Of a stretch of DNA of 64,000 nt, positions 40,901 to 49,789 are shown piece by piece. Each line of letters opens with the position of its first letter. The stretch's first letter is position 1. Source of the DNA: Latrodectus hesperus (Eukaryota > Arthropoda > Arachnida > Araneae > Theridiidae); assembly GCA_037975125.1 (NCBI GenBank), contig JAJQOW010000023.1:721501-785500 (forward strand), in the 5' to 3' direction. The translations under genes were made by a program, and so were the position numbers. The notes beneath the pieces are model-generated. The model worked only from the letters and a program-made list of their open reading frames with translations. It had not been told where the DNA came from and ran no database searches.

Positions 40901-43900
40901 CTGCATGTCTGAGTGGGTCCAAATAAGATGGGAATAGGGGAGAGTAAAGTCAATAACTTAACCTCAATCAAAGAATAAGAATGAGCATTTCTATGGAAAT
41001 CACATAGCGAAAAACTTAGGTTATGCATAGCAGAATAAAGGATAAGAATTATTTTTGCATAAAAAATGAGAAAACCGCAACAGAAACTATTTCAATGATC
41101 AAATACAAGTTTTTAAGATCTTCTATTGGATTATCAAGTGCTCTGGTGGTAATTTTTTTATTCGGAAACCTGGAAGTTTTGACAAAGTACACCTAATAGC
41201 CATTGATGATTAATGTACAAAGACAGCTGTGAACCACAAAGAAATGTAAGTTACAACATCCCCACTTCTATACATTCTGGCACCACCAAACTATTTAGTT
41301 TTCTGGCATAAAAAGAATCATGGAAGAAAACTTTAAGAAAATATAATAGATTCAAGCAATTTAAATTTTGGCTTTAAAGGACATTTCAAAGAATGGCTAT
41401 TTTTGTGGACTGGATACTTAGAAAACTTGCTAAATTAGTCATCTCTATTCTACCAAACTAATACAAAGAAATCAATAAATTGGTATGACCTTTTGTACAA
41501 ACACTGTATTGTTAGTGGGCAATGGTCACATACTAAGCAACAAAGCTAAGTAATAAATGAGAATAATACTGGTTTTTACAGTATTTTGCTTTTAATTAAA
41601 CTAACCAAAACTTTAAAAAAAAGATTACACAAAGTTTTAAGGCAAAAACCAATAATCAAGCAATAATGATTAATTAATTGTGAAAATAATAATCTCCTTT
41701 AACATTTTGTTTAAAAGTAACCAGGCAAAACATAAAAATTTCTATGCTATTATCACATTTAACAAGCAAAATACTTAACACGTTCAAAGTAACATATACA
41801 ATTGGCAAAAAAAGTATTAGAACAGAAGTAAATTTTAAGTTATCAAGGTAATAAAATGAAATATTTGTCACATAGTATTTATATTATATAATACTTTTAC
41901 ATAATTACTCATGGAGTAAGAAACAAATATTTAAAATCAATAGAATTTAAAAAATTAAAATAAAAGGAGATTTGCATTGCAAAAAAAGTATTAGAATATC
42001 GGACTTCAATATTGAATCATACATAAAATAAAATAACTAAAAATTCAAACGTGATACTAATACTTGGTATGTAGTTTTTTTGCTGAAATTACTGCATCCA
42101 GACGTCTTTGCATAGATTTCACCAAAACTTTGGTGACGTTTGATGACATGCTGGTCCATGCATCTTGCAAAGCTTGCTTTACTTGTTATTGGGAATTTTC
42201 TCACTTTTTCATCCAATAGATGCCACAAATGTTCTATAGGATTCAGGTCTGGGGACTGTGGGGGAGTTACCAATCTTCGGGGAGCATTATATAATAGCCA
42301 TTCTTTGGTTTTGTTGGCAGTATGTTTGGAGTCTTGTCTTGTTGAAAAATGAATGTCTTCTCTAAAGCTAATTTCTATGCACTATCTTTCCAAGTTACCT
42401 TGTAACACCTCAATATATGACAAAGCTGTCATTTTATTATCAATGAAATGGAGATTTCCAATTCCATTGTAAGCTATACAGTCTTAGACCATGACATTCC
42501 CTCCTCTGTGCTTTATAGCTTTCTGTACATTTTGAGCCTGAAAACCAGCTCCCTTTCTTCTCCAAACTGTGAGCACGTATTTAGGTTTGAAAATTTCAAC
42601 TTTACTCTCGTTGGAGAAAATAACGTTTTTCCAGAAACCTAATGATTTATTTTAATAAATTTTGACAAATTCTAGGCGTTCCTTTCCATTGATTTCTGAA
42701 ATAAAGCGCTTTTTCCTTTGCCTTCTTCCTTTTATACCAGCATTATGCTATACATTTATAACTGTTTGAGGTGTTATAACATTTCCTGAGATTGATTCAA
42801 TATTTGCGGGCAACATCCTTGCACTTCCTGTCGGATACTGTAGGGCATCTTTAACCATTTGTCGTTTTTCTCTGACAGTTAGCTTACTTGGTCTCTCTGA
42901 TCTTGGCCTATTATCCACAACCCCAATTTCTTTTTTAAAATGTTATGAATTGCACAAAGTGAAACATTCAACTTACTGGAAATTTCTCGAAATGTTTTGC
43001 CACTATTGTGCAGGTGAAAGATTTGTTCTCTCTTAGCAAGTGAAATCTCTTTTATTTTGGGTGCCATGTCAGGAAAAGTCAACGTAAAGTGAATTTCAAC
43101 AAATAAGCAGCGAATGAGACAAGTGCCCTTGACATTGATACAGTTGAAAGTTTAAGGACGTCACCAGCGTTGTAATTTGCATGTTTCTGCTTCTGTTCCA
43201 ATACTTTTTTTGCTATCCAAATTTTGTTATTTTTATTTTAATAATATTGTAATTATTTTTAAATTTTATTTTTTACCTAGTTATAATTTTCTAAGAAAAT
43301 GTTATCATTTATAAACTGATTATACGATTTACTTGATTTTGTTAACTTGAAAACTACAAATCTCTCATTGTTCTAATATTTTTTTTTGCCAACTGTATAT
43401 ACAAATGAATATACATTAAAAGAAAGTTCATTCTTTTAACTTTTTCACTAATTCTAATTTTCTAATAAAAGTAGTTTAGTGAGTAAAAAGATTATGTGAA
43501 AAGGATTTTCCTTTTTACCAGTTTATTGTTTATTTTTTTTTTTAAATTTTTGTTAGTTTTCTCAAACTTTATTTTTAAATTATATAAAATTTAAATTATT
43601 TAAAAACAAAGAAATTTTTACTTTTCAACTTTAATTTTAAAGCTTTTAAGACCAATTTTAACTTTCAATATCTCTTGAAAAACTTAACATTTGCTGTAAT
43701 GAGCTTGTAATATACAAAGGCTGTCAAAACTGTTTGTAAGTGGCATCAATGAACATGTAGTTAAAAATTCATAACATAAAGGAATTAACCACATTTTACC
43801 ATTATAATTTCGCACATTATTTCACTCTTGGCAATAGTTGGGTTCCAATAAGATCAAATCATTATGAGGATTTCATTTGAAAATTTAAAAGAAAGTGAAC

Positions 43901-46900
43901 ATTAATTAGCAAATCTTCATTAATTAGGAAGTTTTAACTGACACAATTAATAAGAAGCATCAGTTTTAATGCAAAGTTATTTTTATTTTAGAGACAAAAA
44001 TATTCAAAAAATTGGCAAAATAAACACGAGCTAAAAATGCAGAACAAATATATCAATACTACTTCAATGAAGAGTTCAATTGCAATCTTCTTAGATAAAA
44101 GTATATTTTGTACATAATATAAACATAATTAAAATTCTCTATCAAGGGATAATGATCAGGAGAGGTTGGTTGGTTTTTATGGCGCAAGGTCCAAAATTGG
44201 ACATGCTGCGCCGATTAGGAGAGGAAAAATATGTTGGCTGTGAAATACACTTCTATATTTGTTCTCAAAATAGAATCTACCACAAAAGTAAAATGACAGT
44301 CAGGTTTAAATTGTGAAATTACTGAATATTAAGTTAAAAAGTTAGAATTAAAGACATTTAATTTTAAAATTTTATTTATAGTAAAGCATTTATAAGTTAC
44401 TTTATATATATATTAAAATTAATTACAATATTAGCACTTATATATTACCATGTTATTTATTTTTATGAAAAATTGCATTAAACAAGGCAATATAAGTGCA
44501 TACAAATTAAAAACAAATCTATTTGCTTCAATGTAGATAAGTTGATGGCTTTATTTATTAATTCACATTTTGTAAAAATTGTCTAAAATTTGTTGTTCAG
44601 GAAATACTTGGCAAAAATGGTAAATAGAAGAATAGGCAACTGTTATAATTGTTAATTTTTGTCATTCATAGAATGAATTTAAAATTTAATATATTGTACA
44701 CTTAGTAATTAAAAATAAAATTGCCTTCATTGTATGCGTAGTGATACATAAAATATATAAAACCTTGCTTAGTAAAGAAAGATTTAAAGAATTTTTTTCC
44801 CGTTTTCCTAACATAGTGCTAAATATCTTGAATTGAAAACAACAAACAATTTAATAGTCTGCATGCTGTTTTGGCTATTGTTCCAGTTTATTATTTGATC
44901 TGTCATTTTGTTATAAATGTAGTCTGATATATTTTTCTACGAGATAACTGATATCATTTTAAGTGAAACTCCTCAAACTCTAAAAAATTATTTAAAAATT
45001 TTAAAGGTCTTAATAACAATATAGTAAAATTTATATATTTTAAGTTTAATTTAAAAATTATAATTGGCTAAAATCAAAATAAAGTTTCTAATCAAAGGAA
45101 GAAATTGCCCAATCATTATATTAGTTTAATGTCCTTCATATTTAAAGCTTTGTGATATTAAGCTCAAAATTTTTCATATAAATTTATTAACCAAATGTCA
45201 ATAAGAAACCGATAAACATACTTTAAGTAGCATATTTAACATACTCAAATAGAAATAATAACTTTTATTTGTAAAGTAACTCAATTCTCTTTATGCTATT
45301 TATCATCTATAATTATTTTAAAAATTAAATCTTTGTCTAGAAATTTTTTTAATCAGAGTTAATTTACCAATAAGTTTAACGCATAGAATTTTAGCTACTT
45401 ATTTCTTTTCATTAATCATATGCCAAGTTCACTGTTGAAAAACTTTATTAGCACAGATGCTGTATAGTCCAGCATGCCAAATTCTGAGTTTTGTGATTTT
45501 TTTTTTGACGGATTACCTTACTTATCTGCCAGGTTTTTATTACTTCACAGTGAGGGAGACCTAGGAGAGAATTTAGCAGAAAATTCTATTTTGGCAATCC
45601 TAGTATTCACATCATTGTAAGATGTCACAATACGTCATCTTGGTAACATTTCACCCCCCATAAAATTCAGATTTAGGCATACTGGATTATACGGCATCTG
45701 TGACGGCCTGAAACAGAGCATCATAGAATTGTCACCAAGGTTTACAATAGAAATAATAACAATCCAGCAGTTCCAGTTGGCTTCCATTTTTACATATTTA
45801 AAATAAAAGTAAAAAACTTTCTTGGGAAAATGATATAGACATTTATTTATTTAGCATGTAAATTTAAAGTTATTAATATTTCGTAAAAAGAAACAGGAAT
45901 CAATAACAAATAAGAAAAATGTAATATGAGACTGATATACTCAGTTTAGCCTGGAATATTAATAAAAATACTTTAAACAATTTGTAACACATCAAATAAT
46001 GTTAGTTACAAGTTCTGGTTACCAAACTACTTTGGTTGGTAATGTTTTACATTTTTATGACTTATTATGGGGTTATAAAAATAAAAAAGGAGAATTTTCC
46101 TTAAAATAAGAAATGCAAGTACTCTTTAGGCATTACAAATTTAGATAAACAGACAAATCATAAAGAATTAAATAGTATAATGAAGAGTGATACATATTAA
46201 TTAAATTGCCAATGATTTTATACTTGATATTAAGATCTAAGGATATTAAATGTGTATTTCTGAAAATATATTGATCATAACTCAAAACTTAGAATACACA
46301 TTCATTTTAAAATTTGTAAATAATTATCAAATGGGTTACTTTTATATGATGTGAATACATTTTTTTAACTACGACATGAATTACTCGAATGAAGTAAAAA
46401 AATTTTCAATTAAAAGATTACTCCACTATTTTATTTTACGCGAAATTTAAATGTAATAACTTCATTATAGAAACTAAGGATGGAAAGACATGAATGTTAA
46501 ACAAGACAAATGGAATATAAATAATGATATATAATACTACGAATTTTAAACGATAACATGAAAAAATAATTTAAAAATTAATATTAACTTATTAAAAAAT
46601 TTTAAGCGTATTTGCTAAGTTACATTAAAATTTTTGATTTTCATAATTCCTGCAATGAACAGTACAAAAATACGTTCTAAATTGCTGACTCATTACAAAT
46701 ATAATATACAATTCAATGTTCAATCATATAAAAATAAAACATACAAGAAAATTATCTGGATCACATCAGTTTTAAATAAACGTAAAACGAGACACGAAAA
46801 TGATGCAGTTTTTTTTATTGCTAACAGCTAATACATGGACAGTATATCAAAATAACAATATTTTAAGCCTACATACCGACTCTGATTCATCCACTTCGAT

Positions 46901-46942
46901 TTTAAACGTCTGTTGTTTTAAAGTTTTCAAAGTTATAATCAT
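20882..46942 (-). CDS. RAD23: RAD23 homologue, complete gene of eight coding exons
   Basis: RAD23 shuttles ubiquitinated proteins to the proteasome and stabilises XPC in nucleotide excision repair. The exons, in reading order, are 46942-46877, 39425-39347, 39260-39181, 31098-30899, 29720-29537, 27367-27268, 21481-21120 and 20992-20882. All introns have GT-AG ends and phases join cleanly: 1182 nt, 393 residues plus stop. The UBL domain is residues 1-75. A Ser/Thr/Pro/Glu-rich linker follows. UBA1 is about 154-203. The XPC-binding (STI1-like) helices start at 237 ([17 protein letters not shown]). An 11-glycine run follows, then UBA2 at about 350-390 ending FLLSQNFDD. Animal RAD23A/B proteins are about 360-410 residues. 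Introns 3 and 7 (about 8.1 and 7.5 kb) are bloated by transposons. The start ATG is the one that opens the UBL with MIITLKTL. Confidence 0.95.
21120..21481 (-). CDS. RAD23: RAD23 exon 7 (XPC-binding domain, glycine run, start of UBA2)
   Basis: Begins with [20 protein letters not shown], the XPC-binding domain, with paired NPQLL motifs. An 11-residue polyglycine tract lies at about 21235-21270. The exon ends with [11 protein letters not shown] at the first helix of UBA2, phase 0, donor GTATGT. Confidence 0.95.
21785..22012 (+). mobile_element. tRNA-derived SINE, family B, longer copy (RAD23 intron 6)
   Basis: This aligns with the minus-strand copy at 7083-7275 over its whole body and extends about 40 bp further at the head (GGTGGTGGCAGTGCTCCAAA). 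It lies antisense to RAD23. Divergence is high. Confidence 0.72.
23530..23870 (+). pseudogene. RTE-like LINE endonuclease scrap (RAD23 intron 6)
   Basis: Broken frames show an order of motifs like the AP-endonuclease of RTE/BovB LINEs: [10 protein letters not shown], a FTYN...DSQKY segment, an IELD segment in place of NQIDHV, and LTDSDH at the end. Every frame has stops. Boundaries are guesses. Confidence 0.5.
26378..26500 (-). mobile_element. SINE family A copy (RAD23 intron 6)
   Basis: On the minus strand, TTGGTTCAACAGTTCCTGAT, GAATCCCACC, GGAATCCACTTTAAACT and the tail TTTGCAAAAATTACCGCTGA follow the order of the copy at 11290-11475. Confidence 0.75.
26880..27060 (+). pseudogene. RTE-like LINE C-terminal scrap (RAD23 intron 6)
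   Basis: The translation [18 protein letters not shown]... followed by [14 protein letters not shown] resembles the RGRP-x-RW-D-V...W-x2-LV-x-A end of RTE ORF2. It could be the 3' part of the LINE seen at 23.5 kb with about 3 kb between. Evidence is weak. Confidence 0.45.
27268..27367 (-). CDS. RAD23: RAD23 exon 6 (second linker)
   Basis: Encodes [20 protein letters not shown] and a short tail ending DGEG, then a GTAATG donor. The leading G-(V/I)-P motif directly follows UBA1 in other RAD23 proteins. Confidence 0.92.
28050..28960 (+). pseudogene. mariner transposase relic (RAD23 intron 5)
   Basis: The open piece 28193-28507 reads through ...[20 protein letters not shown], matching the mariner WIVTGDETWV block with the first catalytic Asp. 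After a stop come [20 protein letters not shown] (usually KVMLTVFWD, second block) and, in broken frames, a C-terminal segment. Stops and shifts throughout. It belongs to the mariner subgroup rather than Tc1, judged by the TGDE motif. No clear TIRs were found. Confidence 0.8.
29195..29330 (-). mobile_element. SINE family A copy (RAD23 intron 5)
   Basis: The minus strand shows TTCAACAGTTTGTATG, a GGGTGTTTGTAGTGGCTCA segment and GGTCTAATTA in the same order as the best copy. Strongly eroded. Confidence 0.6.
29537..29720 (-). CDS. RAD23: RAD23 exon 5 (UBA1)
   Basis: Contains the UBA1 signature: [20 protein letters not shown] followed by [21 protein letters not shown]1 binds ubiquitin chains. 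The MGY/F loop is intact. It ends in phase 0 at GTGAGT. Confidence 0.95.
29721..30898. other. RAD23 intron 4, no feature seen
   Basis: AT-rich intron between the linker and UBA1 exons. No open frame, repeat or RNA gene was recognised. Confidence 0.6.
30899..31098 (-). CDS. RAD23: RAD23 exon 4 (low-complexity linker)
   Basis: About 67 residues rich in Ser, Thr, Pro, Glu and Lys (for example [20 protein letters not shown]). Such a linker separates UBL from UBA1 in all RAD23 proteins. It ends in phase 2 before a GTTTGA donor. Confidence 0.9.
31505..31660 (-). mobile_element. SINE family A copy (RAD23 intron 3)
   Basis: On the minus strand it starts near GCCGAATGATGAGTGCTCTT and GCCTTTGGTTTAAC (head). 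It continues with GGAATCCACTTTAAACTA and ends with TGTGCAAAAACTGGCTGTTG. It preserves the box-A side better than most copies here. Confidence 0.78.
31963..31996. repeat. (TG)n(TA)n microsatellite
   Basis: About seven TG units run into about ten TA units, 28 bp before the left end of the large BED-type element. Confidence 0.9.
33629..34224 (+). mobile_element. 596-bp mariner/Tc1-type deletion derivative nested in the hAT transposase
   Basis: TIRs of about 28 bp (left CAGGATGGCGCGTGGCAGAC, right complement CAGGGTAGCGCACAGCAGAC) are flanked by TA on both sides (33627-33628 and 34225-34226). Removing the element with one TA restores the codon order N-D-T-I-G-R of the hAT reading frame. Inside is only the transposase C-terminus. 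Confidence 0.95.
33795..34112 (+). pseudogene. C-terminal fragment of a mariner-like transposase
   Basis: [20 protein letters not shown] is the PDLAPSD-x-F-LFG/LK block carrying the third catalytic acidic position. It is followed by [20 protein letters not shown] and a C-terminal [13 protein letters not shown]. The N-terminus and first two catalytic residues are missing because of an internal deletion. The frame from 33795 to the stop at 34110-34112 is open. Confidence 0.85.
36041..36597. repeat. Tandem duplication, two units of about 282 bp
   Basis: Unit 1 starts GATGTGTATGACAATTTCTT at 36041; unit 2 starts GATGTGTAACAATCTCTT at 36323. They share AAAGCAATTCTAAATTTTTT-like and TCTTCTG...TTTTCAAA landmarks in order. 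The duplication lies inside the old BED-type element, just right of the nested hAT. Confidence 0.8.
36788..38420 (-). pseudogene. BED-finger transposase-like relic
   Basis: In reading order there is a finger-like stretch ([20 protein letters not shown], then [18 protein letters not shown]) whose first Cys pair has lost one member. A Leu-rich region follows, then an open piece at 38015-37719 with [23 protein letters not shown] and [12 protein letters not shown] final piece at 37039-36788 ends in a Lys-rich helix. I recognise this as a family of uncharacterised transposase-derived proteins common in invertebrates (FDESLN...VRFWD...SMDGPN), but no official name is secure. Stops separate the pieces. 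Confidence 0.65.
39181..39260 (-). CDS. RAD23: RAD23 exon 3 (UBL, end)
   Basis: Reads [20 protein letters not shown] and ends VVIMVTK before GTAAGT, phase 0. It is separated from exon 2 by only 86 bp. Confidence 0.94.
39347..39425 (-). CDS. RAD23: RAD23 exon 2 (UBL, central part)
   Basis: Starts after TTTCAG with [13 protein letters not shown] and ends LIYA plus one G before GTAAGC. It carries the hydrophobic LIYAG strand typical of UBL domains. Confidence 0.94.
39540..39720 (+). mobile_element. SINE family A copy with an inverted tail segment (RAD23 intron 1)
   Basis: The head has CACGAGTTCAAATCCTACTT (box B) and TGTAGTGATTTGGAATCCA. Then comes an inverted tail piece (GTTCGTTTGTCGCTCAACGG, near 39620-39640), then a second plus-oriented body and tail (TGGAATCCATTTTGAACTGT to TTATGTGCAAAATAATGAAT). 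It looks like two SINE pieces joined. Confidence 0.75.
40143..40262 (-). mobile_element. SINE family A copy (RAD23 intron 1)
   Basis: The minus strand shows GCCAAATGGTTAACACTCTG (box-A side), a CGATTCAATAG-type box B, GGAATCAACTTTAAACCGTG, then TTTGCAAAAGTGACTTTTGG. Same order as the 11.3-kb copy. Confidence 0.75.
40386..40602. repeat. Tandem duplication, period about 126 bp
   Basis: TGGCTAATTAAAATCCAAGT... at 40386 recurs as TAGTTAATTAAAATTAGAGT... at 40512. Both are followed by TTCCATAAAAA, CTTTATTT, TTTATTGC, then GGTTGT and TGTAG. About 90 bp of each unit align. Confidence 0.8.
41799..43395 (-). mobile_element. Tc1-type DNA transposon with IR/DR termini, 1597 bp (RAD23 intron 1)
   Basis: TA-flanked ends (41797-41798 and 43396-43397) begin CAATTGGC/CAGTTGGC. 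Four copies of GCAAAAAAAGTATTAGAA-like sites occur, two per end: about 41804 and 41979, and inverted at about 43197 and 43370. Spacing is about 175 bp on each side. The transposase is on the minus strand and degenerate. Confidence 0.93.
42037..43067 (-). pseudogene. Tc1-type transposase, broken (second IR/DR element)
   Basis: Starts at [20 protein letters not shown] (43067) with the first helix-turn-helix ([20 protein letters not shown]). It continues through broken frames with [14 protein letters not shown] (first Asp changed to Asn in FSNES), [13 protein letters not shown] (second Asp) and [20 protein letters not shown] (final Glu). The only long open pieces are 42879-43082 and 42037-42273. 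Length equals that of a full gene. Confidence 0.88.
43396..45450. other. RAD23 intron 1, AT-rich part
   Basis: Apart from the hairpin near 44.2 kb no feature is recognised. Long poly-T/poly-A runs are frequent. Confidence 0.5.
44160..44225. repeat. Short hairpin repeat, GGCGCA...TGCGCC
   Basis: GGCGCAAGGTCCAA and TTGGACATGCTGCGCC form an imperfect GC-rich hairpin in otherwise AT-rich RAD23 intron 1, next to GGTTGGTTGGTTTTTATG. It looks like the end of a dispersed repeat; I see no second copy here. Confidence 0.5.
45451..45705. mobile_element. MITE, copy 1 (RAD23 intron 1)
   Basis: Terminal inverted repeats of about 35 bp: left CACAGATGCTGTATAGTCCA..., right complement CACAGATGCCGTATAATCCA... 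. The body is non-coding and aligns with copy 2 at 49456-49699 (for example TTCTATTTTGGCAATCCTAG versus TTCTATTTTGATAACTCTAG). Confidence 0.82.
46877..46942 (-). CDS. RAD23: RAD23 exon 1 (UBL, first part)
   Basis: Encodes 22 residues, [20 protein letters not shown] plus Glu-Ser, and ends in phase 0 before GTATGT. An upstream in-frame extension exists, but the UBL fold begins at this Met. Confidence 0.93.
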
Positions 46943-47078
46943 TTTTATTTTAAGGCTGTGAATTGTATCTACAAATAATATAAACAAAACGTTTCGATGA
47001 ACTCTAAAAAAAGAAAAAATTTCCGAATTACACAAATATCATACGAAGCGTGTTGTCGGCATTGGATTCGAGTTAAAA

Positions 47079-47086
47079 TGACGTCA
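47079..47086. promoter_or_regulatory. Palindromic CRE/ATF site upstream of RAD23
   Basis: TGACGTCA, the consensus full CRE, lies 137 bp upstream of the RAD23 start codon in the space shared with the divergent exchanger gene. One 8-mer can arise by chance; its position in a presumed promoter makes it worth noting. Confidence 0.5.
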
Positions 47087-47795
47087 TTGCCAAATTTGAT
47101 TTGTCTTCTTCATTTATAGTTGCATTTAATTAATATTTTGAGTGCTTATATTTTTCATTAGTTCAAAATAATTCTGAAATTATTACCAACTATATAAGCT
47201 ATACTCGATGGTAAATCTTTCTATTTTGTGTGTTTAAAAATTGGTGAACATTTTTTTTTGTTTAAAATTTAAGAAAATCAAAATGGCAATAATCTTAGAT
47301 TCGAAAGTAAAAAAAAATAATAATTGGCGCATCTTTAAATTTGAATTCTTTTAAGCTGTTGTAGTTTACTTTAAGAATTTCTCTTTTATACGCCTTTATT
47401 AAACTGTATTCTTTCATTTCTTTTAATGCATATCTTTTTTATGAATCTTGTTATGTAATATTCTCTTATTATTTACTATCTAGTTATAATTTTTTTCCTC
47501 CGTCAAATCTTATCAAAACTCTTTTTTTAGCATTGAAGTGAAGTTTATTTTATAAATAATAAAATGTGTATTATTAGCAATATCATTATTTTACAAAAGA
47601 AAACCTTCCTAGGCAATGGCAAACCCCTTTATGACTTTTTTTTTTCTTTTTGCACTTGTCACTCGACAACTACAAATGAAAACGAAATTTTTCTATTAAA
47701 ATAAGCATTTTTATTAAAAAAAAAACATTTTTAAGTAAAAAGTTAAGCATATTCTGTTAAGAAACGATTCCAAATTCCTGGAAAAATATTTTTTA

Positions 47796-47955
47796 GGGTG
47801 CTCCTTGGCGAAAATCAAAGACTTTTCTGTCTTTATAAGTATTTGGTAAAACAAAATGTGATGCCAAAACACTAGGCAATGATAATAACATTTTTTTTAT
47901 CATATTCAGTATCACCCAATCGGCGCCAAATTTATAGAAACCATAAGGGGCACCC
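47796..47955. mobile_element. Small MITE-like element, 160 bp
   Basis: Inverted ends GGGTGCTCCTTGGCG and (complement) GGGTGCCCCTTATGG surround a non-coding interior containing CGGCGCC. Target duplication is not evident. Confidence 0.55.
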
Positions 47956-49455
47956 GAAAAGTTATTAGCATAGTTTATTTGCGTTTTCGGTTTTAAAAAT
48001 TATTATGAATTTTTTATAATTATGAAAAATATAAACATGAAAATTATTTATATGTGCGTATAAATAATTTAAATTACATCTATATTTGAAAGAATTTTAA
48101 AATTTAAATTTTCTTTAAGAAATCTACCTTATAAAACAAATATTTTTTTAAAATTTTATTTTATATTATTTAGGTTGCTTTAATAAAAGCTTCATATTAG
48201 GACGTATTACACTTTTCTATTTTATGTTTTAAACTTTTTTAATAACCTATACTTTTACATTTATTTTCATTATTTTTATAAATATTTATTGATGTCAAGC
48301 AAATCTATACCCCAATAAATTTATAGATGGAATGAAATATTTATTAGTTTATAGTTTTTCATTTTCACAAATTTTTGAAAGAGAAAAAAAACCCTAATAC
48401 AATGAATACTGAAATGGAATTAGATAGTAAAAGTAAAAATTACTTTTCTGTTATTAGTAACTTTTGAATTCAATTTTTTTTTCAAATCTTCATAAAATAT
48501 AATTTTTTTGTAACTATTATGGAAGTATTGGCTGGTAATGTAGTTAACCTTCAATATTTTTAGGTGTGATGTAAAATAAAGTATGTCTTGTGGTTTGGTA
48601 ATAAAATTTAATTAATCTAAGTCTAACTTTTATGTAGTAGCTATTTTGTTAGTCACATCTTGGTGCCTATTTTGCTATCAACAAATCAAGGTTAACCTGA
48701 TTTTAAACTTATACCATATGTTTTAAATTTTTTCCTGAAGTACCATTTACTTCCATATCTTTTTCATGCTATTTAAAGCAGAAAGCATACAGAAAATTTT
48801 AAATATTCTGGAATAAAATAAATCTTCCACATGTGAAGAAATATCATGTATTTCTTGCTAAAAAAAATTCTAAATGATAATCTTAAATCAGTATTTGGAG
48901 GACTTATTGTTCCTTGAAAGATTTAATTCTTTAGTAATCTTAGATTATAAAAAATATTGGTGCTATTCCATTATATCGGGCAGTCAATCATTAAAGTGAT
49001 TGCTAAGTAATTATCTTGAAAAACTAACTTTGGTATTTATACTTTGTCACTAATTGATAATTATTTAATTTATAAAATCTAAATAAAATGTTTGTATTAT
49101 TTTATAGCAGGTTCTAAAAATGTAAATCTTTTTGAACAATAAATGATGTAAATATTCATGACAGTAATTGCTATTTTTTTCTTTCCCGTTACGATGATTA
49201 TTGTGTAGGAGTATAATATAATTGTATAAAAATATTTTTGTTGAAAGGTATTCAAATTAGTCATAAGGACTGGATTCATTATTGGAAAGTTACTACTATA
49301 AATTGCTAATGTAAGAATAAAGAAGAGTGATTTTAATAATATCTTATTGATGCCATTTATACTCTTTTAACTTATTTTATTCAATGACAGAATAAATTTG
49401 ATATTTTGGAAATTTATTTAACAGTTAAAAATTTTTATTGTTGTGGAGAAGATTG

Positions 49456-49699
49456 GGCACCAGTGCCATACCAAATTCTGAGATTGGCTATTTTTTGGTG
49501 GATTTTCTTATTTATCTGGCAACCTCATTTTTATAACGTCATACAAATGGAGACCTATAAGAATTATGCAGAAAGTTCTATTTTGATAACTCTAGTATTT
49601 ACATCATCGCGCACATCACAGTACGTCACCTTGGCAACATTTCTTCATTTCCAAAAAAATTCAGAATTTGGAATCATGGATTATATGGCACCTGTGCCG
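49456..49699. mobile_element. MITE, copy 2 (intergenic, RAD23-exchanger)
   Basis: Ends GGCACCAGTGCCATA and (complement) GGCACAGGTGCCATATAATC, then CCAAATTCTGA on both sides, form the inverted repeat. It is homologous to copy 1 across the whole body. The plus-strand frame over it (49406-49789) is fortuitous. Confidence 0.82.
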
Positions 49700-49789
49700 A
49701 AGATTGTCAATATTGGAAACGAATATTTTAAATTTAACATTTATCAAATAAACTTTAGAAATGTCGGCATATTCATATGTATTCAATGA

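Noticed and set aside
46943..47035. RAD23 start at an upstream Met (MCNSEIFSF...)
   Set aside because: UBL domains of RAD23 begin at or within a few residues of the initiator Met; MIITLKTL fits exactly, while the extension resembles nothing.
49406..49789. 127-codon plus-strand frame
   Set aside because: It coincides with a MITE whose other copy lacks the frame, and there is no recognisable domain.
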